This document shows, one piece after another, positions 23,901-33,414 of a stretch of 64,000 bases of DNA. Source of the stretch: Papilionanthe hookeriana x Papilionanthe teres (lineage: Eukaryota > Streptophyta > Magnoliopsida > Asparagales > Orchidaceae); NCBI GenBank assembly GCA_022702705.1, contig CM040428.1, positions 96,234,805 through 96,298,804 on the forward strand, given 5' to 3'. Under the pieces are notes generated by a model. That model did not search any database. It saw nothing but the letters and a program-made list of their open reading frames with translations, and was not told where the DNA came from. Every line of letters begins with the position of its first letter. Within the stretch, counting starts at the first letter, position 1. A program made the translations under genes and the position numbers.

Positions 23901-25768
23901 CCATTTTGACCAGGGTTGACCAATTTGACTAAAGTTGACTAGTTTGACCAAATTTGACCAATGTCGATCAATTGTATATTTGTATTGACCAAGTGGTTAT
24001 TGTGGTAACTATTAGGTGATTTTAACCAAAGTTTAACCAGTTAGGTCTGTGGTTGACCTGGCAGTCAATGTGGTATCATTGGGTCCAAAATTGACCATTT
24101 TGACCAAGTTTTAGTAGTTTGACTAAATTTTACCAGTTTTGTGTTTAGGTTAACGAAATGGTCCATTTTGACCAAATTGGTGTATGGGTTGACCCAATGG
24201 CTCAATTTGAACAAGTTTGACCAAAGTTAACCATTTTGACCAGGGTTGACCAATCTGACCAAAGATGATGAGTTTGACCAAATTTGACCATATTAGTCAA
24301 TTTTATGTCTGTTTTGACAAAATGGTTATTGTTGTAACTATTAGGTCATTTTAAATAAAGTTTGACCAGTTAGGTCAAGGGTTGACCTGGTGGTCAACGT
24401 GGTGGTCATTGGGTCTAAAATTGATAATTTTGACCTAGTTTAACTTATGTGATGAAATTTGACTAGTTTGACCAAATCTGACCAATTTAGTGCTTAGGCT
24501 GACTAAATGGTTCATTTTGACCAATTTGGTGTCTGGTTTGACTAAATGGTTCAGATTGACCAAGATTGACAAAAGTTAACCATTTTGACCAGGGTTGACC
24601 AATTTGACCAAAGTTGACCAAATTGGACCAATTGTCTCAATTAAATGTCAATATTAACCAAATGGTTATTGTGGTAACTATTAGGTCATTTTAATGAAAG
24701 TTTGACCAATTAGATCAAGGGTTGACCTGGTGGTTAATGTGGTTTTCATTGGGTCAAAAATTGACCATATTGACCGAGTCTGACTACTTTAGTCAAAGTT
24801 GACTACTTTGACCACATTTCACCAATTTAGTGTTTAGGTTAACCAAATGGTTCATTTTGACCAATTTGGTGTCTAGGTTGAACATATGGTTCAATTTAAC
24901 CAAATTTGACTAAAGTTAACAATGTTGACCAGGCCTGACCAATTTCACCAAAAATGACCAGTTTGACCAAATTTGACCAATTGGGTCAATTGAATGTCTG
25001 TATTGATCAAATGGTTATTTTGGTAATTATTAGTTTATTTTAACCAAAGTTTAAACTGTTAGGTCAAGTTGACTTGATGGACAATGTGATGGTCATTGGG
25101 TCCAAAATTGACCATTTTGACCAGGTTTTATGTTGAATGAATAGTTCATTTTAACCAATTTGGTGTCTGGGTTGACCAAATGGTTCAATTTGGCCAAGTT
25201 TGACCAATGTTGACCATTTTGACCAAGGTAGACCAAGTTGCCCAAAGTTTAGTAAATTTGACCATTTGGGTCAATTGGATGTCTGTATTGACCAAATGGT
25301 TATTATTGTAACTATTAGGTCATTTTAACAAAAGTTTGACCAGTTAGGTCAAGGTTTAACCTGGTGGTCAATGTTGTGGTCATATGGTCCAGCATTAACC
25401 ATTTTGACCAAGTTTGATTATTTGTCCAATGTTGACCAATTTGACAAAATTTGGCCAAACTAGTGTTTTGGTGGACCAAATGGTCCATTTGACTGATTTG
25501 GTGTTTCAGTTGACCTAATGGCTCAATTTAACTAATTTTGACCAAAGCTAGCCAATATATCCCGGGTAGACCAATTTGACTAAAGTTGAACAGTTTGGCT
25601 AAATTTGCCCAAAGTTGACCAATTGCATATCTGTATTGACCAAGTGGTTATTGTTGTAACTATTAGGTGATTATAACTAAATTTCACCAGTTAGGTCAGG
25701 GGTTGACCTTGTGGTCAATGTGGTGGTCATAGGGTCCAAAATTGACCAATTTTGACCAAGAATTGACT
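11960..25768. repeat. TTGACCAAA-type satellite array, ~350-bp monomers in ~4.0-kb higher-order repeats
   Basis: About 13.8 kb with no gene. Base unit: 9-11-bp words such as TTTGACCAAAG, TTGACCAGT, TTTGACCAAAT. These are grouped in ~350-bp monomers; anchor words (GTCATTTTAACCAAAG) recur near 12,277, 12,627, 12,976, 13,632, 13,968, 14,317, 14,665, 15,010, 15,359, 15,654, 16,000 and 16,317, giving ~39 monomers overall. Most monomers carry GGTCAAGGGTTGACC, a perfect palindrome with a GGG centre (for example 12,305-12,319). Distinctive variants recur about 4.0 kb apart (13,190/17,216; 14,735/18,730; 15,444/19,440), i.e. a 12-monomer higher-order unit. The phase jumps by ~2.1 kb at about 19,555. 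The right part is more diverged. The left edge abuts an Athila PBS; the right edge abuts Tat-like RNase H/integrase coding sequence. Confidence 0.95.
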
Positions 25769-25779
25769 TGTCCACCCGA

Positions 25780-27148
25780 TGATTCTATAGATATTACAGT
25801 GCAAGGACGTTAGATTTTGTCAGAGATCGACCTTGATAGTTTGCACATGCATGGAAAAGATGAGATAGCAACTACAGTGTCAGATGATACAAAAGATTGG
25901 CGTCAGTCAATAATAGAATATTTACAAACAGGAATATTTCCTGAAGACAAGTCAACAACACATCAGATTTAGAAAAGGTCTTTGTCATATGCCTTAATCG
26001 ATAACATTCTATACAAAAGATCCTTCGATCAGATGTGGCTGAGATGCCCGAGCAGAGTAGAAGCGTAGAATATCATCAGAGAAGAACATGCCAGATTGTG
26101 TGAAGCTCACCAGTCAACGCCGAAAATGAAAAAGAAATCAAACAACTTGGACACTATTGGCCAGCAATGATGACAGACTGTATGGACACAACTAAGAGAT
26201 GTCATCAGTGCCAAGTACATGGAGTGGTCTTGCACCAACCTCCTAATGTTCTACACTCCATGATTTTCTCCTCGCCATTCCAGTGTTGTGGCACAGATAT
26301 AGTGGGTCCGATAGGCCCTCCAACTTCATAAGGACATAGATTTATACTCGCAGCTATGGATTACTTCTCCAAATGGGTAGTGGTAGTTCTGTTACGAGAA
26401 GTTACAACTCAGCAGGTCTTACAGCTTTTCAAGAGTCAGATCTTCTACAGCTTCGATATATCATGTAGAATTATTTCAGACAATGAGTCTGCTTTCAAGA
26501 ATAGAAAAATTAACAACTTCGTCAGAAGGCACGAGATAGATTAGCTGCATACAACCATCTAATATCTGAAAGCAAACGGCTTGACATAAGCCTTCAACAA
26601 GACACTCGTGCAAATTTTAAAGAAATCGCTCGACGATGATAAAAGAGGATGGCACGAGAAGTTGCTTGAAGCAATATGGGCATACAGAACGTCTGTCAGA
26701 ATGCTGATGCAGTCTACACCTTACACACTAGTCTACCAGTCCGAGGTAGTACTTCTTTCAATGGTTTAGCTACCGTCGCTCAGAATCGTCGTTGCCAATC
26801 ATGTCACAATGGAAGAGATTGCTAAACTCCTGCTCATAGAAGTGGAAAATCTTGAAGGGAAAAGATTGCTCGTGCAGTAGAATTTGGAACTCTATCATCC
26901 AAAGATGATGCAAGCCCAGGATAAATTGGTCTAACCGAGGTCGTTTAAACTTAGTGACCTTGTGCTCGTTCTTAGAAGGCCTATTCTTGCACACTAAAAG
27001 ATATGTGGAAAACTTGATCTAACTTGGGAGGGACCATTTGTGGTGGAGAAGATTTACTCCGGCGGGTCATACCAGCTACTGAATTCTCAAGGGGATAGAC
27101 CTATGTTGCCGATTAATGGATGTTATCTGAAGAAGTACTACGCAACGT
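25780..27148 (+). pseudogene. Tat/Ogre-like Ty3/gypsy integrase (RNase H end to C-terminus), decayed
   Basis: Integrase of a second Ty3/gypsy lineage, unlike the Athila copies. Readable: Y-W-P-A-M-M-T-D-C and C-H-Q-C-Q-V-H-G (HHCC end, near 26,160-26,225), T-D-I-V-G-P-I-G-P-P (26,296-26,325), Y-F-S-K-W, I-I-S-D-N-E-S-A-F (26,472), then A-N-G-L-T-stop-A-F-N-K, where the third catalytic residue Glu is a TAA at 26,587-26,589. The C-terminus reads L-T-W-E-G-P-F-V-V...G-R/C-Y-L-K-K-Y-Y-A before TAA at 27,146. At least six stops or frameshifts are present. RT and gag are absent; the satellite lies where they would be. The N-C-Q-V-H-G and Y-L-K-(R/K)-Y-Y-A signatures are typical of Tat-lineage elements. 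Confidence 0.85.
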
Positions 27149-27639
27149 AAAGAAATTCTGAAGGAGGACAATAGTTCCGAAATATACCATGTGGCCAGTG
27201 TATGTGACTGGGTCCAAATTTTGTAATAATATGAAGTTGAATGAAATAAAATAAATTTTCTTACAAGATAAAATACACTTATTCAATTTCTAATTTCAAA
27301 TCTTGTAAAATGATATTAAATAAGATAATAGCATCAAAATAATTGTAAAAAGCACTAAATAAATAATGTTAATTTTATTATTGTTCTTGTTCGTGCAAAG
27401 ACAAACCACTGACATTTCCCCCAGTTTTCTTGTGTAGGAAGTGTAAGGCCATAAGTTGGTATTTAAGTTCAAAGATGATTTGGACCTTGCTCTCTGAGGA
27501 GGTTGCAAATATGAGATCAAAGGAAAAAATTGGTCTTGAGGAGTCCGGACAAATGTCGGGACACGGAGGCACTGGAGGTTTATTGACTCAGACCTTCACG
27601 ACGACAATCACAGCTAAATTACACCCAGGATCATTACTC
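27149..27639. other. Spacer after Tat-like integrase, partly AT-rich
   Basis: 27,149-27,400 is AT-rich without features. From about 27,400 the base composition rises and a frame with C-R-K-C and W-Y-L-S-S-K-M-I-W opens (27,430-27,666). I do not recognise it; two AG acceptor-like sites (CCCCCAG, TTGTGTAG) precede it, so it may begin the downstream reading region. Confidence 0.4.
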
Positions 27640-28139
27640 CAGAGCATGGTCTTGTCGCCGCTATAGCTGAAAGGGTTCCAGCCACACCGTTAGCTCTCAT
27701 GAAGAAAAGAAATGCAAATCACCGCAAGCATCGCCTCTTGGGCAGGATGGACAGGAGACAGGCTCGGGAGTTAGCCGCCGGACTACTGCTTATCCCAAAG
27801 CAGTTTTATAAGCCAGAAATGAAAGAAACTGATGACATCTCACCGTGCACAGAGACAGAGCTGGAGACTACAGAGGACCCCGCACCGGCATGAGATCTAA
27901 TGAGAAAAATTTTTACTGGGTGCTCGACTTGCAACATGAGTCTACCCAGACATTCTTCAGTTACAGGGTCCTTATCCGAATGCCCACAGTGCCATGGTCT
28001 ACAGTTGGAGGAGTATAACACGTTCGAAGCATACGCAGCCGCCTCGATGCTACTCAAGAGTAGGGAGCATCGTGATGTTAGCCTTACGTACCACAGTTCA
28101 TTCTTCCATCGCTGCAACGAGGCATCCCAGACAACGTGA
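27640..28139 (+). pseudogene. Unidentified coding remnant with C-x2-C-x16-C-x2-C motif
   Basis: Same strand as the flanking integrase and dioxygenase remnants. The frame is open from about 27,640 to 28,139 with a single TGA at about 27,891. It reads a Lys/Arg-rich segment (K-K-R-N-A-N-H-R-K-H-R), an acidic stretch (E-T-D-D-I-S-P), then C-S-T-C...C-P-Q-C-H-G (27,926-27,997), spaced like a small zinc ribbon, then an Ala-rich helix. Its frame stops 74 bp before the ALKBH-like domain, after which M-A-K-I-T-R-V-K-K-K-E-F opens, so the two could be one ancestral protein. I know no family that I can assign with confidence. Confidence 0.45.
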
Positions 28140-28212
28140 TGGCTAAGATCACAAGAGTCAAGAAGAAAGAATTCCAACATTACTAGGAATCTAAGGAAAA
28201 TTCAATAGTTTG

Positions 28213-28865
28213 GAAGGCCTCGAGGTTTACACTGATTTTTTTTTGAAGAATGATCAAGAGAAAATTTTGGACTGTGATTTTAGCCTTTAAGAATTAGGAA
28301 GAACAAGTCGTCTGAAGGACAGGACAAATACAGAGCCAACTAAATGGAGGAGAGGAAAGAGTACGGTCACCATTCAGTGTGGGTGTTGATATAATTTTAC
28401 AAAAGATCGATAGGGTAATTCCCCAAGGATTCTACAGCAAGATGAGGTGGATCCGATGCCTCAAAAAATTAAGAAGATGATAAAGAGAATGGTCGAGTGG
28501 CACGTATTGCCTGCAGACTGTATTCCTAACACTGCATTATAAACATCTATGAGGATCGGGACTGTATCCCACATCATATTGACCACCATGACTTTGTGAG
28601 GCCTTTCTGCACTATCTCATTTATATGTGAAAGGAATATATTATTCAAAAAGTAGATTCAGATTGTTGGGCTAGGAGAGTTCTGAGGTTCCATCAAGATA
28701 CCTTTACCAGTCGAATCAGTGTTAGTACTGAAAGGAAACGGGGTAGATCTTGCAAACCACTGCATCCCAGGAGTCACAGGACAAAGAGTTTCAGTCACTT
28801 TCAGAAGGATGAATGAACATAAGGCGTCGTTCTACTACGAGCTGGATCCAGAGTTGGAAAGCCAT
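28213..28865 (+). pseudogene. ALKBH9-like Fe(II)/2-oxoglutarate dioxygenase domain, decayed
   Basis: Reads as an AlkB-family domain of the plant ALKBH9 type (RNA N6-methyladenosine demethylases). In order: L-E-G-L-E-V-Y-T (28,210-28,233), W-R-R-G-K-S-T-V-T-I-Q-C-G-C, D-E-V-D-P-M-P, W-H-V-L-P; after a one-base frameshift near 28,535: I-N-I-Y-E-D-R-D-C-I-P-H-H-I-D-H-H-D-F, V-R-P-F-C-T-I-S-F, I-P-L-P-V, L-V-L-K-G-N-G, N-H-C-I-P-G-V, R-V-S-V-T-F-R-R. Iron ligands are kept: H-x-D at 28,575-28,583 and distal His at 28,758-28,760; the 2-oxoglutarate-binding Arg region is at 28,785-28,805. Stops within the domain (about 28,292, 28,388, 28,406, 28,652, 28,676) make it non-functional. There is no sign of introns. 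It begins about 1.06 kb after the Tat-like integrase stop, on the same strand. Captured domain versus processed pseudogene is unresolved. Confidence 0.82.
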
Positions 28866-29704
28866 TTTCCCTTGTCGGTGTGACAGCAGTACCTCTGGGT
28901 GTTCACGAGGGGACATTTGTCTCAAATCATAGCCTTGGTAGGTTGGCTTGTTCACAAGATGGTCTCAAACAATAGAGTTCTACTACCTCTTGCACAAGTT
29001 CATTGCAGTTGTCACCGTTTATTGTACCAGCATGACATGATATGCAGTTTTGTTCAGCTATGTATAGTGGATCTACTTTTGTATACTTGTCATCATGTGA
29101 TCGGTTGTACTACTGCCTTCAGCAAAATTAATGAAGATTTCCATTTCACCTTTTAAAATTTTTCAGAAATATTTCCTATGGTGCAATGGTTGAAAAGCCG
29201 CAGGACCATACGTTGGTCCCAAATTAAAATGAGCAAATAATGATACAAAAGAAGATTAAAAAGAAAATAGCAACAAATGGAAAAAGTTAAAATAAAAGAA
29301 AATAATATCAAGGAAAATTGAATTTGAAATCTCATATCCCTCGAATGAAATGAATTGAAACAAATTGAAAGATAATGATAAATTGAAAACAAATAATAAG
29401 CTAACTCTTTCTCGAAACTCTGAGTCTCTACACTCATCCTCAGATTTTAAATCTCCAAAAATGCTCCACGATTTTTGACACTTTACAAAACGTCACTTCC
29501 CATAAATTTGAAACGTCAGCAAATTCTACAAATCTCGCAAAGGCTACAAGTCTTGACCGAATTGTACAATTCTACTTTCTTCGAAAATCAACACAAACTT
29601 CCTCTAAATCCTTTTCATATGAAATCCTATGATCAGTACCTAAATTATGGTTCCCTCTCATTGTCCCTTAGGCTGGATGTGAGTCCTTAAGCTTTCTTTC
29701 CCAA
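28866..29704. other. Noncoding stretch after ALKBH-like domain
   Basis: 28,866-29,150 is a T-rich sequence that could be the old 3' UTR of the dioxygenase remnant. 29,150-29,480 is A-rich. 29,631-29,663 contains one unit of the ~34-bp repeat (AGTACCTAAATTATG) that forms an array from 30,216 on. No gene is supported. Confidence 0.5.
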
Positions 29705-30215
29705 GATTCCTTCAAAATCCCTAAATTTTTGCATCCTATCGGAAAAATTTTCCGCATTCCATGAAATTCCAAGGTCAGAGCATGGTCATCCAATTATTTT
29801 AAATAACCTAATTTTTTTGCATTCTATCTGAGAATTTTTCCGCCTTCCATGAAATTCTAGGGTCGGAGTAAGGTTGTCCGATTCCTTCAAAATTCCTAAA
29901 ATTTTTGCATCCTATCCTAGAAATTTTGTGCCTTCCATGAAATTCCAGGGTCGAAGAATGGTCATCTGATTCTTTCAAAATTCTCTAAATTTCTGCATCC
30001 TATCGAAGAAATTTTTCACCTTCCATGAAATTCTAGGGTCCGTGCATGGTCGTCCGATTCCTTAAAAATCCTTAAACTTTTCGCATCCTATCCATGAAAT
30101 TTTCCTCCTTCCATGAAATTCTAGGATCAAAGCATGGTCGTTCGATTCCTTCAAATATCCCTAAATTTATGCTCCCTTTCTGAGTATTTTCCAGATTCAC
30201 GATATTCCGAGGTTG
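29705..30215. repeat. 88-bp tandem repeat, ~5.5 copies
   Basis: Units start with GATTCCTTCAAAATCCCTAA at about 29,705, 29,791, 29,880, 29,968, 30,056 and 30,144 (spacing 86-89 bp). Each contains GCATCCTATC and CCTTCCATGAAATTC. Confidence 0.9.
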
Positions 30216-30465
30216 GTACCTAAATTCTGATTCTCATCTTCGAGACCGGAACCTAAATTCAAGTTTTCAACCTTCGGGACCAGTACTTAAATTATGATTC
30301 CACCTTTTGAGACCTAAATCTAAATTTTGATTCTGATTTCCGAGACTGTTATCTAAATTCAAGTTCTTATCATTCAGGATCAGTACTTAAATTTAGATTC
30401 CCTTCCCTCGGGATTAGTACATAAACTGTGATTCCCTCTTTTTGAGGTTGGTACCTAAATTCCGA
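30216..30465. repeat. ~34-bp tandem repeat, ~7 copies
   Basis: Units of the form GGACCAGTACTTAAATTATG plus a TTC-rich tail recur every 33-36 bp. It directly follows the 88-bp array, and an isolated unit precedes that array at 29,631. Paired short arrays downstream of integrase fit the hypervariable 3' UTR known from Tat/Ogre elements. Confidence 0.85.
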
Positions 30466-30968
30466 CTCTCTCCCTCTACACTCACTTAAACTCAAAAATT
30501 CCCACGAAATAAAAATTCTAAAAATCAAAATCAAAAATGAAAATTTCACAAATTTAAAATTCTATAAACTCAAAATTACCACAAACTCCATGAAGCTTAA
30601 AATCAAATTCAAGCCAAAAATTCTAATTAAATCCAAATATGAAATCAAATAAAATTTGAATTTTAATTTTAGTTTCTAATTTCAATTTTCAAATCAGATT
30701 GGGCTCCTTCAGAATTTGGAAGATCTAAATTCATAGCTCCATAAAGAGGGTATCCCACTTCCTCTTCCCCGCGAGAGTTTCGGGGTTTAAAGGTTTTCAA
30801 CTAGATAATCCCCAGTAGAAATTTCCTCTTTCAATTCAACATTTTGTCTTGTGTTTTGACTCAGACAATTGAGTTAGTTTTGTTGATATTGTCGGTCAAC
30901 ACCAATACGTGTGGTGTGCCTGCCTGGCTCACCACGGCTATTTGGGGTCCATTTCTTGACTTTACTTT
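30466..30968. other. A-rich region and LTR-end-like segment
   Basis: A-rich to 30,710, then a higher-GC segment with CATAAAGAGGG, a hairpin CCCCG-CGAGAGTTT-CGGGG (30,768-30,786) and TGTTGA..TCAACA (30,881-30,901). These resemble the R/U5 end of an LTR, possibly of the Tat-like element, but no partner LTR or PBS could be confirmed. Confidence 0.35.
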
Positions 30969-33414
30969 TGTTGAGATCTAGTCTCTTTTTAGAATAGCCT
31001 AGGGTCTAGCTATACGACATTCCTGGTGACTATGTTACATGAGTAGCAATGGGACCCTTACCCCATAGAAATTCAAAAAAAAAAAAAAACTTCTTTGCTT
31101 CACTTTAAGTTTTCACTTTAAGTTTTTCAAATTCTTAAAGTCTTACCTCTAAATGCTTAGGAGGACGAAACCAAGCATTGGGAAGCTCAAGAGGAGTTCC
31201 CTATAGGATGGTCAAGCTTTAGAATTTACCCTAGGTGGTCTGGGTAAGGCTGACACACACACTTGCAATATACACTCTCACACACTACCTCACAACCTTG
31301 AACCAAGCTCCTTACACTTTATCCCTTACACTTTTGGAAAGTCATGTGGGTGGTTTCCCCAAGCTCTTAGCCCTAGGCTAGTGTTTGGTTAGTACTAGTA
31401 CATGGAGGGTCCAAATAGGGAATTCCCTTGGTCCTTGTCCCAAAAGGATTATATTTTCCTTTCAACCCCAATTTTACCAAAAATCCGAACTTTTGACCCC
31501 TTTGCACCTAAACACTAACAAATGACCAAATTACCCCTAAAACCCTAATTTTGCACAAAATTATCAAAATAAATCAAATTTATCAAAATACCTCAAGAAT
31601 CATCCCAAAACATTCCTCACCACTTAAAATTACCCAAAACACCTCAAATATTCCATAATTCCCAAAAATACCCTTAAAAATACTCAAAATGCCCCTCTAA
31701 GCCCAAAAATTCTAAAAATTCTAAAAATTCCAAAAAACTCCCAAAACCCTTAAAATATTTCCAATTTCAATTTTGAACCACCGCATTGACTCAATTTGAC
31801 CAAATTTGCCTAATTTAACCAAAAGTCCGAAATTTCCTCTAAAGGCCAAAATGCACAAATTACCCTCAATGTCCACGAAACATACTTCAATTATCTTCAA
31901 TTCTAAATCCAAACTTTTAATTCAACATCTATAATCCTAATTGAAACCAAATTCAAGTTCAATTTGACCCACAATTAAGCCAAATTTCAACTAATACCAA
32001 AAAGACCCAATTTTGACCTTGTGTCCCAATTCCCCTTAAACTAAACCCAATGGCAATCAATTTACCCAAAATTTGAATTCTAAACTCTACATGACATTCC
32101 CTTAAACAAAATTGAGCCATAAATTCCCCTCAATTTAATCCCAAACCTCACCCAAGTTCAACCAAATCCAAAATTCCTAATTTTAACCTAAATTGATCAC
32201 ATGTCCAAAATACATCAAATTGAATGCCCTAAACCCAAAATTCACAACCAATTTATGTTGAGAAATCTTTATGGTATCTCCATAAACCTCTAGGAATCAT
32301 AAATTGACCCTTAACCCCACTCTAACCTAACCCAAACCTAAGCTAACCCAAATGTCCCAAAATTGACCAAATACCCAAATTTCCCCAAATCCACCTCCCA
32401 AATCAATTCAAAATCACTCCAAACAATTTCCAAAATCTTTATGACAATTAGTTACACCAAGTTAAAAAATAAATTGGGCCCAAAATAAACCCAAACCTAA
32501 CCTAGCCTAACTTAAATCCACACGACCCGAAATTGAACCCATGAGCCAAGTTGAACAAACCAAGCTAAATCGAGCAAACCAAACCCTCCACATCCACCTA
32601 ATTGACCTAAGAGCCATCATATATGCCTCTAGCCTACCCTAATCGAGCCATGGACCAAGACTCCCACAAATTGGGGGATCCCCTTCTTTAAATGTGAAAA
32701 CCCAAAAGAGATTTGCAATGAATCCCTCACCACTTAAGTTTGCCCCACTGATGGCCTGCACCCCTAACCACTGACCACCTCCACTAGCCTGGCCGGCTGG
32801 CCTAGTCGCTTGAGGAGCCCAAAATGTGAGTCACCCTGAACCAAGATCAACCCAATTGACCCTTCCAATGTGTCAAGCTCTGGTAGCTCACTAGAGCTAA
32901 TCTGCCTTGCACCAAAGCAGATAATTTCACCCACCAGCAAGCCCTAAGCTCCACTAGGTAGCCATGTCTATAAAATCTATCCTTCATGGACAAATGGAGG
33001 TGCTAAAAATGTTTTAAGGAAAACTTTCCAAAACTTCACTAAAATTCATCCATACCTCCCTTAACTCAAGCCCATTGTCTCTAGCCACCCAACCCCTTTG
33101 TCTTGAGACAATTTCTCCATTGGAATTTCAACCGAAATCAAGACAATCTCAATTGCATATCCCCATTAACTAAAAATCCAAACCAACATTCTCTACACCA
33201 TCAACAGAGTAAGATAAGGAGCTCCTCCATCAAATCCCCATCAAATCGAGCCCCCATACCATAATTTGATCAATACCCAAATTCAAGTCTGATCGAACTT
33301 GGTTCTGGACACTTCTCAAAAAGAAGAGGCTTCATCTGGAGGTTCGTTCGGTCTAATCAAAGCTGCTACATCCATCTGATTGTGGCCTCCCTAATCCCCA
33401 AATACATACCCTTA
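30969..33414. mobile_element. Element B copy 1: A/C-rich LTR-like sequence
   Basis: Starts TGTTGAGATCTAG and is homologous to 61,662 onward (shared GAGTTCCCTATAGGA, CCC(A/T)(A/G)GGTGG.CTGG, CACACAC). It is strongly strand-asymmetric (A and C high, G low), rich in CCCAAATTT-like words, with no ORF. Ends at E2's 3' LTR. Probably an LTR of a large Ty3/gypsy element; class unproven. A 15-bp A run is at about 31,075-31,090. Confidence 0.55.

Noticed and set aside
11960..25768. CRISPR-like array
   Set aside because: Plant retrotransposon context; units are contiguous and degenerate without unique spacers.
27378..28180. Frames on the - strand opposite the 27,430-28,139 coding remnant
   Set aside because: They are shadows; the + strand carries the ordered cysteine and AlkB motifs.
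29160..29215. tRNA/SINE-like stretch (TGGTGCAATGGTTGAAAAG..)
   Set aside because: The A-box-like part is weak and no proper B box (GGTTCGANNCC) follows.
30881..30901. TGTTGA..TCAACA as a complete LTR end with PBS
   Set aside because: No convincing tRNA complement follows and no partner LTR could be found in the window.
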